A program made the translations under genes and the position numbers. Shown here piece after piece: positions 17,332-25,229 of a stretch of DNA of 35,381 bases. Numbering within the stretch: the first letter of the stretch is position 1; each line of letters opens with the position of its first letter. The notes under the pieces were generated by a model. The model was not told where the DNA came from. It did no database searches and was given only the letters and a program-made list of their open reading frames with translations. Source of the DNA: Cytobacillus firmus NBRC 15306 (GTDB taxonomy: Bacteria > Bacillota > Bacilli > Bacillales > Cytobacillaceae); the NCBI RefSeq assembly GCF_001591465.1, contig NZ_BCUY01000041.1:1-35381 (forward strand), written 5' to 3'.

Positions 17332-18986
17332 TGTTTAATCCTTCAGCAAAATTAAAAGTTGACCCTCGCGACGCAAAATTGGCAATGGCTCACTTTTTCG
17401 TTGCTTTTACAGCTTTAGCAATAGGCGGCCTAGCCGGATTATTGCAGACTTTGGTCCGCTCCGGTAAATTCGAGCTTCCGGCAGGGATCGGGTATTACCA
17501 GATCCTCACGGTTCACGGTGTTGTATTGGGACTTGTGCTTACTACTTTTTTTATAATGGGCTTCCAGTTAGCTGCAACAAGCAAAACATCAGGGACCTTT
17601 ACAAATAAACAACGCATTACCGGCTGGATCGGTTTTTGGCTGATGACAGCGGGAACTGTTCTTGCAGCTGTTATGATCCTGCTGAATGAGGCTACAGTTC
17701 TTTATACTTTCTATGCTCCTCTTCAGGCACATGCATTGTACTATATCGGTTTAACACTTGTCATAGTGGGAAGCTGGATTGACGGGGCAGCAATCATTAT
17801 GAAGTATGCAGAATGGCGCAGGAAAAATCCTGGCCAGCCGAGTCCGTTATTAACCTTCATGTCATTGGTCAATACAATGATGTGGATTGTGGCAACAATC
17901 GGTGTAGCATCTACCGTTCTTTTCCAGCTTCTTCCATGGTCATTAGGATTTGTAGAAACCGTAAATATCGGCGTCAGCCGAACTCTATTCTGGTATTTCG
18001 GACATCCGCTTGTATACTTCTGGCTATTGCCGGCTTATATGGCATGGTATGTTGTCATTCCAAAAGTTATCGGCGGAAAAATTTTCTCTGATTCATTGGC
18101 ACGTTTGTCTTTTATATTATTCCTGCTGTTCTCAATCCCTGTCGGATTTCACCATCAATTAATGGAGCCGGGAATTGATCCGGCATGGAAATTCCTGCAG
18201 GTTATCTTAACATTCCTTGTTGTCATTCCATCTTTAATGACTGCATTTTCTTTATTTGCTACTTTCGAAAACTTTGGCCGTTCTAAAGGGGCTACAGGGT
18301 TATTCGGCTGGGTGAAGAAGCTTCCATGGGGAGATGCACGATTTGTCGTTCCGTTCATTGGGATGGTAGCCTTTATCCCTGCGGGTGCAGGCGGGATCGT
18401 CAACGCCTCCCACCAGATGAACCAGGTAGTTCACAACACGATTTGGGTAACCGGTCACTTTCACTTAACAGTAGCAACTTCTGTAGTACTTACATTCTTT
18501 GGGGTTTCCTACTGGCTTATTCCTCATCTGACTGGAAGAACATTAACCAAAGCGATGAATAAATTAGGGATCATCCAGGCAGTTATCTGGTCAATCGGAA
18601 TGACATTCATGTCCGGTGCTATGCATGCTGTCGGTCTGCTTGGAGCACCGCGCCGTTCATCATATTCTGAATATGGCGGAGCACCACAAGCAGCAGAATG
18701 GATTCCATACCAGGTTGCACAGGCAATCGGAGGTTCTATTCTCTTCATTGGAATTATTTTAATGATTTATATCTTTATCAATCTTGCATTCTTCGCGCCA
18801 AAGGGCGAGCAGGAGTTCCCTGTCGGAGAAGCGGCTGATGAAGCAGAAAAGGCGCCGATGGTATTCGAAAACTGGAAGCTGTGGCTCGGAATTACAGTTG
18901 TTCTTATTCTATTTGCCTACACTATTCCATTTATCGATTTAATTCAAAATGCACCTCCAGGGGCCAAGGGATATAAGTTATGGTAA
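17331..18986 (+). CDS. cbaA: ba3-type cytochrome c oxidase subunit I
   Basis: 551 residues, about 13 helices. Haem and CuB ligands are visible: TVHGVVLG (low-spin haem), GHPLVYFW (CuB His with the crosslinked Tyr), the HHQLMEPGI His pair, and WVTGHFHLT (high-spin haem and low-spin haem). It reduces O2 to water with proton pumping; family B enzymes usually have high oxygen affinity. There is no subunit III or assembly gene in this operon. Ends at a strong terminator. Confidence 0.95.
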   Translation: MFNPSAKLKVDPRDAKLAMAHFFVAFTALAIGGLAGLLQTLVRSGKFELPAGIGYYQILTVHGVVLGLVLTTFFIMGFQLAATSKTSGTFTNKQRITGWIGFWLMTAGTVLAAVMILLNEATVLYTFYAPLQAHALYYIGLTLVIVGSWIDGAAIIMKYAEWRRKNPGQPSPLLTFMSLVNTMMWIVATIGVASTVLFQLLPWSLGFVETVNIGVSRTLFWYFGHPLVYFWLLPAYMAWYVVIPKVIGGKIFSDSLARLSFILFLLFSIPVGFHHQLMEPGIDPAWKFLQVILTFLVVIPSLMTAFSLFATFENFGRSKGATGLFGWVKKLPWGDARFVVPFIGMVAFIPAGAGGIVNASHQMNQVVHNTIWVTGHFHLTVATSVVLTFFGVSYWLIPHLTGRTLTKAMNKLGIIQAVIWSIGMTFMSGAMHAVGLLGAPRRSSYSEYGGAPQAAEWIPYQVAQAIGGSILFIGIILMIYIFINLAFFAPKGEQEFPVGEAADEAEKAPMVFENWKLWLGITVVLILFAYTIPFIDLIQNAPPGAKGYKLW

Positions 18987-19023
18987 AAAAAACACTCCGT
19001 TCCAGTTGGATCGGAGTGTTTTA
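18985..19023. terminator. bidirectional terminator between cbaA and DMT gene
   Basis: ACACTCCG/CGGAGTGT stem with eight A before and TTTTAG after, serving both convergent genes. Confidence 0.85.
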
Positions 19024-19027
19024 GTGT

Positions 19028-19942
19028 TCAAGCCTGCTTTGAGTCAGCAGCCATCCCCGCATTTTTCTTTCTTGCAGGCAGATTCACAATAATAACCGAA
19101 CTGAGTATCAGCAAAGCACCGGCAATCTGGATTGCACCAAGATTTTCTCCGTAAAGTGTCACTCCTAAAAGCATGGCCACGACTGGTTCGACTGTAGCGA
19201 TCACAGCTGCTTTGCTTCCATCTGTTTTTTCCAGTCCCCATGTGTAAACAAAATAGGCGAGAACCGTAGGCACAAACCCTAAACCCATACTAAGAAACAA
19301 AACTTCAGCGTTCAAAAAAACTGAAGCTTTTGTCCACAGCTTTGTTACCGGGATCAGAAATACCGAAGCAACCAGGAATGTATAAAGCGTAACTGTAAAA
19401 GGATGATACTTTCTTAACGCAAATTTCCCGAAGATGGTATAAAGCGCATACCCGAAACCGGCACCTAATCCCGTCAAAATTCCAAGCAGAGTAATATCAC
19501 TGCTGCCTGCTGATAATCCGGCAACTAATATGCAGCCCACAATGGTGCCTGCTACAGCTGCAATCTTTCTTAGATTTATCCCTTCCTTTAAAAACAGGTA
19601 GGATAATACAGTCACAAATGCAGGAGCGGTGTAAAGCAGAACGACTGCCAATGAAATGCTGATCTGGTTCATTGCTGTGAAATAACAATAATTAAAAAAG
19701 ACGATGCTCAGTATCCCGGTTCCAGCAAATAACCGGACGTCAGTGGCAGATTCCAGTTTAAAGCAGTTCCGGAAACGCATTATCCCTATTAGAACGAGAA
19801 ATATGGCCGCAAAAAACACTCTTACAGCCACGATTTCCATAGCTGAGAATCCATATTCCCCGAGCCCTTTAACAAATACAGCAATAATGCCCCATAGACT
19901 TGCTCCTAATGCAATCATTACAAATGGAAGTAATTTCTTCAT
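19028..19942 (-). CDS. EamA/DMT-family transporter
   Basis: 304 residues, ten membrane helices in two EamA halves; begins IALGASLWGIIAVFVKGLGE and has the second-half signature EPVVAMLLGVTLYGENL. A probable metabolite exporter; substrate unknown. It is not closely similar to the DMT gene at 2259. GGAGAG lies five bases before ATG. The region upstream (19959-19988) holds a hairpin after ypwA; it may be co-transcribed with ypwA through that structure. Confidence 0.85.
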   Translation of the reverse strand: MKKLLPFVMIALGASLWGIIAVFVKGLGEYGFSAMEIVAVRVFFAAIFLVLIGIMRFRNCFKLESATDVRLFAGTGILSIVFFNYCYFTAMNQISISLAVVLLYTAPAFVTVLSYLFLKEGINLRKIAAVAGTIVGCILVAGLSAGSSDITLLGILTGLGAGFGYALYTIFGKFALRKYHPFTVTLYTFLVASVFLIPVTKLWTKASVFLNAEVLFLSMGLGFVPTVLAYFVYTWGLEKTDGSKAAVIATVEPVVAMLLGVTLYGENLGAIQIAGALLILSSVIIVNLPARKKNAGMAADSKQA

Positions 19943-19958
19943 TATGTCTCTCCATGAA

Positions 19959-19988
19959 GTAAGAGGATGACTGAGACCACCCTCTTAC
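19959..19988. other. hairpin between ypwA and the DMT gene
   Basis: GTAAGAGG/CCTCTTAC perfect stem with a 14-base loop, whose ends TG/CA can add two pairs. It has no T-run on the minus strand, so it may be a mRNA-processing or stability element rather than a terminator. Confidence 0.5.
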
Positions 19989-20007
19989 AAAAATTATGAT
20001 TAAACAC

Positions 20008-21519
20008 TTATTTCAGCTGATACACCTTACCGTACTTATCATACAGATAATCAATTAAATGCTGGGCATTCAGGCCTTCCCCGGTGACTTCAGTTAAGAT
20101 TTCAAGCGGCTTTTTCATTTTGCCGAATTGGTGCACATTCTTGGTAAACCACTCTTTGACTGGCATTAAATTGCCTTCTTCAAGTAATTCATCATAGTTT
20201 GGCAAGTCCTTTAACATGCTGTTTTTTAGCTGTGCTGCATACATGTAACCCAAAGCGTATGAAGGGAAATAACCAAAGCTCCCCCCTGCCCAGTGAACAT
20301 CCTGCAGAACGCCTTCTCCGTTATTTTCTGGCTTTACTCCGAGGTATTGTTCATATTTTTCATTCCAGATCGCTGGCAGGTCTTTAACTTCAATTTCATC
20401 GTTAAACAAGCTTTTTTCAATTTCATAACGGATAATGATATGAAGCGGATATGTTAATTCGTCTGCTTCAATACGGATTAATGAAGGCTTTGATTCATTA
20501 ATTGCACGATAAAAAGCATCTATTGACACATCATCAAATTGACCGTTTGCATATTCTTTAAGAAGGTCATAATTCTTTTTCCAGAAAGAACGATGTCTTC
20601 CGACAAAGTTTTCATAAAATAATGACTGTGATTCATGAATTCCCATTGATGTTCCAGAGCACAGCGGAGTTCCAACCAGGTCAGAAGAAATATTTTGTTC
20701 ATAAAGAGCATGCCCGCCTTCATGAATCGTGCCAAACACAGCTGTCCGGAAATCAGCTTCATCATATTTGGTGGTCACTCGGACATCACCAGGATTCAAA
20801 CCTGTTGCAAAAGGATGAACAGTTTCATCGAGACGTCCCGCTTTAAAGTTATAGCCCATTTGATCAAGAATTTTAAGGCTGAAACCCCGCTGCTTATCCT
20901 TGGCAAAGTGTTCAAATAAAAAGCTGGTGTCCGGTTTATTCTGTGATTCAGAGATTTGCTGAACAAGCGGAACAATTTTTTCCCTCAGCTGCCCGAACAC
21001 CTGATCAAGCGTATCAACGGTTACGCCAGGTTCATACATATCCAGCAGTGTATTATATTTGTTTCCTTCATATCCCCAATAAGAAATGAATCTTTTATTC
21101 ATTTCAACAAGCTTTTCCAAATAAGGCTGGAACATTTCAAAATCTGAGCTTGCCTTTGCATCTTCCCAAATACTTTCAGCCTTGGATTGCAGGATGACAT
21201 ATTCGGTATATTCCTCTGCAGGAATTTTTTTATTCCTGTCATAATCCTTTTTGCATTCTTCCAATGTTTTCAATGTTACTTCAGAAAGATTTTCCCGGCT
21301 TGAAAGTTTCGCTATGTATGCTGCCATTTCCTCAGAAGTGGACATTCTGAAAACTTCTGAAGAGATCATTCCAATCACTTCGGAGCGCTGTTCCATTCCC
21401 TTCTTGGGTGCGCCTGTCCGCATATCCCAATACATCAGCCCGATCGCTTCATTATAGGCCATCATTTTTTTGACATAATCAAGGAATTGCTGTTCTGTCT
21501 GTTTTAGTGATTCTGCCAC
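20008..21519 (-). CDS. ypwA: YpwA, metallocarboxypeptidase (M32 family)
   Basis: 503 residues. Family marks in order: YWDMRTGAP near the N-terminus, DVRVTTKYDE, the zinc motif HEGGH (266-270), GIHESQSLFYEN, and IRIEADELTYPLHIIIRYEIE. These proteins remove C-terminal residues from peptides in the cytoplasm. The start is GTG at 21519, set by AAAGGGGG eight bases before it. It lies in the same order relative to xpt-pbuX as in B. subtilis, but with the oxidase operon and a DMT gene placed between. Confidence 0.95.
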   Translation of the reverse strand: MAESLKQTEQQFLDYVKKMMAYNEAIGLMYWDMRTGAPKKGMEQRSEVIGMISSEVFRMSTSEEMAAYIAKLSSRENLSEVTLKTLEECKKDYDRNKKIPAEEYTEYVILQSKAESIWEDAKASSDFEMFQPYLEKLVEMNKRFISYWGYEGNKYNTLLDMYEPGVTVDTLDQVFGQLREKIVPLVQQISESQNKPDTSFLFEHFAKDKQRGFSLKILDQMGYNFKAGRLDETVHPFATGLNPGDVRVTTKYDEADFRTAVFGTIHEGGHALYEQNISSDLVGTPLCSGTSMGIHESQSLFYENFVGRHRSFWKKNYDLLKEYANGQFDDVSIDAFYRAINESKPSLIRIEADELTYPLHIIIRYEIEKSLFNDEIEVKDLPAIWNEKYEQYLGVKPENNGEGVLQDVHWAGGSFGYFPSYALGYMYAAQLKNSMLKDLPNYDELLEEGNLMPVKEWFTKNVHQFGKMKKPLEILTEVTGEGLNAQHLIDYLYDKYGKVYQLK

Positions 21520-21647
21520 AATTTTTCCCCCTTTGTATCTACTACAGTATCATTTTATCATATTTTTCTGAAAAGGCAGTCTCTATAATCTTTTTCTTAA
21601 ACTATGCCCTTTGGCTGCTTTTCTTTTTCACCTGGCTGCCAAAGAGT

Positions 21648-21653
21648 TATAAT
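21648..21653 (+). promoter_or_regulatory. -10 box of the MFS transporter gene
   Basis: Perfect TATAAT, -35 weak. It lies inside the 5' extension of the long reading frame, which argues that translation starts at 21688 and not at 21604. Confidence 0.45.
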
Positions 21654-21687
21654 AGTGGAAAGTGAACTAACCGGAAAGAGAGATAGC

Positions 21688-22848
21688 ATGAAATATTTGA
21701 TTTACTTTATCGTTATTGCAGCATTTATTGATACATTTTCTCAGCTTCCTATAATGAGCCCCTTTGCCATGACATTTAATCCATCACCCGCATTTGCAGG
21801 AATGATTGTTGGGATGTATTCCTTCTCGAATATGATTGGCAATATTTTAGCCGGCTATTGGATCGATAAAAGCGGAGCAAAAAGAGTTTTGGTGTCCGGC
21901 CTAACCTTAACTGGAATTATATTAGTACTGTATACATTTGCTGAATCACCCCTGCATTTAATTTCAGTAAGATTTTTTCACGGGTTATTTGGAGGCTTCC
22001 TGGTCCCTGCGGCTTTCACAATCATTTCAAACATCGGAAATTCAGAAAAACAAGGAAGAAAAATGGCTGTATCAGGCGCTGCTGTCGGCTGTTCAGCCAT
22101 TATAGGACCGGCTTTTGGGGCGGTGATTGCGTCCAATTACACTATAAACTGGGTCTTTTTAATTATAGCGGCAACCATGATCAGCAGCGCAGTCCTCGCC
22201 TTTCGGTTTCTGCCGGCAGGAACTCTGAAAAATGTAAAAAAAGAGAACTCCCACGAAAAAATGCTTCCATTACTTAAGAATCCTATGCTCGCAGCAAGCT
22301 ATTTAGGAGCCTTTTCTCTCATGTTTGCTCAAGGGACACTTGCCTACCTTCTTCCTCTTCAGGTAGAAGCTCTGCAAATTGATGCGATGTACAGCGGGAT
22401 CTTATTAAGCACTTTTGGAATAACTGCAATTCTTATTTTTCTGCTGCCCATTAATAAAATCTTTGATAAGTATAAACATCACAATAGCATGCTTACCGGA
22501 ATGCTGATCATAGGAATCGCATTAATCCTGCTAAGTTCAGCATCTTCTCTTGGTTTCATGTTTTTATGCATGGTTCTTTACGGCACCGGGTTTGCTCTTT
22601 TATTCCCATCCATTAATGCGCTTATAGCCAATCATACAACAGAAAAAACAAGAGGTAAGGCATTTGGCCTCTTCTATGCCTTTTTTTCATTAGGCGTGGT
22701 AGCCGGTTCCGCCATATTAGGTTTCTTAGGAGTAACATTCGATAGAGGTTTTTTAATCGCCGCAGCCATTTTATTGTTAACGGTATGCGGCATGTCGATA
22801 TACTTTAAAAAGAGAAGCCCTCAAATATTAAAAAGCGGGAGTGACTGA
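21688..22848 (+). CDS. MFS transporter
   Basis: 386 residues, 12 membrane helices. The loop 2-3 signature GYWIDKSGAKRVLVSG and the central GRKMAVSGAAVGCSAIIGPAFGAVIA segment mark a drug:H+ antiporter-type MFS exporter. ATG at 21688 is chosen because the frame extending back to 21604 contains a promoter -10. Substrate unknown. The stop is two bases before the small split zinc-ribbon ORF, with which it shares a transcript. Confidence 0.85.
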   Translation: MKYLIYFIVIAAFIDTFSQLPIMSPFAMTFNPSPAFAGMIVGMYSFSNMIGNILAGYWIDKSGAKRVLVSGLTLTGIILVLYTFAESPLHLISVRFFHGLFGGFLVPAAFTIISNIGNSEKQGRKMAVSGAAVGCSAIIGPAFGAVIASNYTINWVFLIIAATMISSAVLAFRFLPAGTLKNVKKENSHEKMLPLLKNPMLAASYLGAFSLMFAQGTLAYLLPLQVEALQIDAMYSGILLSTFGITAILIFLLPINKIFDKYKHHNSMLTGMLIIGIALILLSSASSLGFMFLCMVLYGTGFALLFPSINALIANHTTEKTRGKAFGLFYAFFSLGVVAGSAILGFLGVTFDRGFLIAAAILLLTVCGMSIYFKKRSPQILKSGSD

Positions 22849-22850
22849 AA

Positions 22851-22992
22851 ATGAAAGAATTAGTAGGCTGCTGCGCTGTTTGCGGGAAAGACCTATACTG
22901 TCTTGATGGATTCTTCAACGGAGTCCATAATGAAAAAAAATGAAACCATCTGTTTTGAATGTATAGAAGAACAGAAAGAATCCGCAGAGTAA
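22851..22992 (+). pseudogene. CxxC/CxxC mini-protein split at an A8 tract
   Basis: The first frame starts at ATG 22851 with GGGAGTGA upstream and reads MKELVGCCAVCGKDLYCLDG onward, stopping at TGA 22941 after 30 residues. The second frame (22930-22992) reads ETICFECIEEQKESAE. The two meet at eight A (22933-22940). Removing one A joins them into a 46-residue protein with Cys8-x2-Cys11 and Cys34-x2-Cys37, a complete zinc-binding set. It is either a frameshifted gene, a sequencing error, or a gene expressed by slippage; an independent second ORF from ATG 22930 is also possible. Confidence 0.55.
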
Positions 22993-23010
22993 GCATCTGC
23001 GGGTTTTTTT
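22982..23010 (+). terminator. intrinsic terminator after the MFS operon
   Basis: CCGCAGA/TCTGCGG stem, loop GTAAGCA, then GTTTTTTT. The stem overlaps the end of the split zinc-ribbon frame. Confidence 0.88.
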
Positions 23011-23049
23011 GTTCCATTGGATTTGTACATTGAAAAATGTTCTCTGCAA

Positions 23050-23065
23050 TATGATATATGTCACT
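23050..23065 (+). promoter_or_regulatory. Fnr-type box of the DUF2249 operon
   Basis: TATGATATATGTCACT has one mismatch to TGTGA-N6-TCACT. The centre (23057.5) is 41.5 bp before the start predicted from the -10 at 23087-23092, the same geometry as at the ba3 operon. Confidence 0.65.
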
Positions 23066-23086
23066 TATTTGAAAAGCTCACGCTGT

Positions 23087-23092
23087 TAAACT
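23087..23092 (+). promoter_or_regulatory. -10 box of the DUF2249 operon
   Basis: TAAACT, four of six matches; predicted start 23099. There is no -35 hexamer, as expected for an activated promoter. Confidence 0.45.
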
Positions 23093-23182
23093 TAAAGTAA
23101 TTAATAACGATTCTCACTGGCAGGTGATTTTCAGTTATTGGCAATTAATTTAATCCATCAGCCGATTGAAGGAGAGATCAGA

Positions 23183-23422
23183 ATGGAAAACAAAGTTATT
23201 GAGCTTGATGTAAGAGAGGATTTAAAAAATAAATTGGAGCCGTTTCAAAAAATCATGTCAGCGATTGCTGAACTTGATATCGATGATGTTTTTATCCTTC
23301 ATGCCCCGTTTAAGCCCATCCCTCTTTTTGGAGTATTAAAGGCTAAAGGGTTTGAATATAAAGCTGAAGAAATTGAAAAGAAGCATTGGAAAGTGATCTT
23401 TACTAAGAGAGGTACGTCATAA
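23183..23422 (+). CDS. DUF2249 protein, first copy
   Basis: 79 residues: IELDVREDL, PFQKIMSAIAEL, FKPIPLFGVLKAKGFEY, a DUF2249 domain end to end. ATG 23183 has GAAGGAGAG eight bases upstream; the frame extends back to TTG 23138, which lacks an SD. DUF2249 proteins occur beside hemerythrin-like, NO-reductase and nitrite-reductase genes, and are suspected to act in NO or anaerobic metabolism, but no biochemical role is known to me. Its stop overlaps the next ATG by one base. Confidence 0.85.
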   Translation: MENKVIELDVREDLKNKLEPFQKIMSAIAELDIDDVFILHAPFKPIPLFGVLKAKGFEYKAEEIEKKHWKVIFTKRGTS

Positions 23423-23628
23423 TGAAACTGGATAACCGGGGGCTGGAACCGCCTCAGCCGATGATGAGAACTCTCGCGGCTCTTGAAGATCTGCCAGAGG
23501 GAGAAACCTTATCAATTATAAATGACAGGCGGCCCATGTTTCTTTATGAACAGCTGGACGAAATGGGCTGCAGATATGTAACTTCCGAACTGGAAGACGG
23601 AAGCTTTTTAATAGAAATCAAAAAATAA
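23422..23628 (+). CDS. DUF2249 protein, second copy
   Basis: 68 residues: LDNRGLEPPQPMMRTLAAL, LSIINDRRPMFLYEQLDEMG. This is the other common DUF2249 subtype, with the LDNRGLEPPxPM(M/I)RxL motif. It is translationally coupled to the first copy (TAATG). The two differ enough that they probably form a heterodimer or act at two steps rather than being a recent duplication. Confidence 0.87.
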   Translation: MKLDNRGLEPPQPMMRTLAALEDLPEGETLSIINDRRPMFLYEQLDEMGCRYVTSELEDGSFLIEIKK

Positions 23629-23641
23629 GCAGGTGATCGCG

Positions 23642-24883
23642 TTGCTGGCCAATACAAAAAATGAGACCAATATAAAACTTCCTTTTTCCTTTATACTTTT
23701 CAGCTTGCTCTGCTTAATAGGATCTATGGCGCTCATTCTTTTTCAAGGGGAATCCATAATTAACAGTCAATTCCGTATACCCGCCATTTGGTCAGCGGCT
23801 CATTTGTTTATATTGGGCTGGGCGTTGATGACAGCAATGGGAGCCATGTATCAGCTCGTTCCGGTGGCCTTTCTTACCCCTATATGGAATGAAAGATTTG
23901 GATTTTCACAATTTACTGTAACTGCCTTTGGAATATTATATTTTGCGCATAGTCTATTTTATAATCCGGCGGGTGCAATGCTGCCCGGGCTCATTACATT
24001 AACAGGCATCTTAATGTTTCTGCTGCAAATGTTCATGACTTTAAGGCAGCAGGCAAAGCCTAATGTACTGACTCTTTTCGTAGGAACTGCACTAATTAGC
24101 CTGCTGTCTGCAATTCTATTGGGAATCCTTATGGTTTTCAGCATGAAAACCGGATTTATTTCCACCGATTACCAGGCAGTTTTTAAAAGCCACATACTGC
24201 TTGGGACAGCAGGCTGGTTTACACTTCTGATTTTTGGATTTTCCTATAAAATGGTTCCCATGTTTTCCTTGTCCCACGGCTACAGCATGAAGCCTGCCAA
24301 ATATGTGTATATGGTTTATGCAGCAGGATTGGCTGCGGCATTTATCTCTTTTTTCACCGGGAATAATTCTCTTTTTACTATTGCCTTATTGGTCCTGGCT
24401 GGCGGATTTGCCTTCTTCACCTGGCACATGCTGCAAATCCTGCAGAAAAGAGTAAAGAAAAAGCTTGATTATTCATTCCGATATGCTCTTATCGCCATAC
24501 CTGCAGGGCTGGCAATCCACCTTGGAGCATTCATAAGCTCACTAATCGGAAGCTTTCAAAATGCAGTTGGGTATCTTGTGTTTGCATACCTCATGCTCTG
24601 GGTAGCTTTGAGCATTCTCGGTTATCTATTTAAAATCGTGCCATTCTTGTGGTGGACCTGGAAATACAGCAAAGAGATCGGCAAACGGAGTGTACCTTCT
24701 CTCAAAGATATGATGAATGACAAGGCATCCATTCCGGTTCTTTCCGCCTTTATTCTCGGTATACTCAGTGTGACAGTCTCCATCGTATGTGAACAGCCCG
24801 CCCTGTTCCTATCCGGCCAGATTGTAACGGCTGGAGCCAGCATTGTTTTCTGTTATTTGATTATTTCTGTTTTAAAACAATAG
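23642..24883 (+). CDS. 12-helix membrane protein, NnrS/oxidase subunit I-like
   Basis: 413 residues, about 12 hydrophobic helices. Start is TTG at 23642, placed seven bases after AGGTG; the GTG at 23633 lies within that SD. Three internal repeats, GWALMTAMGAMYQLVP, GWFTLLIFGFSYKMVP and LWVALSILGYLFKIVP, occur near residues 59, 190 and 319. His54, His184, His262 and His293 lie in or next to helices and could hold haem. It resembles the NnrS or haem-copper-oxidase-like proteins that accompany DUF2249 genes; the exact family is uncertain. It follows the DUF2249 pair by 13 bases in the same operon. Confidence 0.7.
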   Translation: MLANTKNETNIKLPFSFILFSLLCLIGSMALILFQGESIINSQFRIPAIWSAAHLFILGWALMTAMGAMYQLVPVAFLTPIWNERFGFSQFTVTAFGILYFAHSLFYNPAGAMLPGLITLTGILMFLLQMFMTLRQQAKPNVLTLFVGTALISLLSAILLGILMVFSMKTGFISTDYQAVFKSHILLGTAGWFTLLIFGFSYKMVPMFSLSHGYSMKPAKYVYMVYAAGLAAAFISFFTGNNSLFTIALLVLAGGFAFFTWHMLQILQKRVKKKLDYSFRYALIAIPAGLAIHLGAFISSLIGSFQNAVGYLVFAYLMLWVALSILGYLFKIVPFLWWTWKYSKEIGKRSVPSLKDMMNDKASIPVLSAFILGILSVTVSIVCEQPALFLSGQIVTAGASIVFCYLIISVLKQ

Positions 24884-24894
24884 GGGGAATTAAC

Positions 24895-25194
24895 ATGAAT
24901 CGAAAAGAAGTAGTTCTCAGCAATCTAAAAAGAGTTATGGATCCTGAATTGAATATAAACGTGGTTGATTTGGGCCTTATTTATGATATTAATTTTCCCG
25001 ATGGTGACAAGGCAGTTATTACCATGACTCTTACAACACCGGGTTGCCCGCTGCATGACAGCATAGTCAGTGGAGTTAAGTATTGCATTGAAGATCTTGA
25101 GCTGTTTTCAGATGTGGAGGTTAACCTTGTCTGGGAGCCTGCCTGGACACCTGCTCGTATGACACCCGAAGCAAATCAGCTGTTGAGAGGTTAA
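24895..25194 (+). CDS. metal-sulfur cluster assembly factor (DUF59/SufT/PaaD-like)
   Basis: 99 residues, with DPELNINVVDLGLIYDI and TTPGCPLHDSI, both hallmarks of the MIP18/DUF59 family. The Cys in TPGCP is the conserved residue. The family helps load FeS clusters onto client proteins. It lies last in the operon 11 bases after the membrane protein, with GGGG nine bases before ATG, so its client is probably made by this operon or is induced in the same conditions. Confidence 0.88.
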   Translation: MNRKEVVLSNLKRVMDPELNINVVDLGLIYDINFPDGDKAVITMTLTTPGCPLHDSIVSGVKYCIEDLELFSDVEVNLVWEPAWTPARMTPEANQLLRG

Positions 25195-25197
25195 AGG

Positions 25198-25227
25198 GAA
25201 GGCAGCGCCCGCTTGGGCACTGCCTTC
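25198..25227. terminator. bidirectional hairpin between DUF59 gene and ypvA
   Basis: GAAGGCAG(C)GCCC/GGGC(A)CTGCCTTC, 12 pairs around one mismatch, loop GCTT. It is short of T on both sides, so termination may be inefficient, but it is the only stop signal between convergent genes. Confidence 0.6.
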
Positions 25228-25229
25228 GT

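Noticed and set aside
21604-21687. 28-residue N-terminal extension of the MFS transporter
   Set aside because: It includes a TATAAT promoter element, has no SD and no membrane character.
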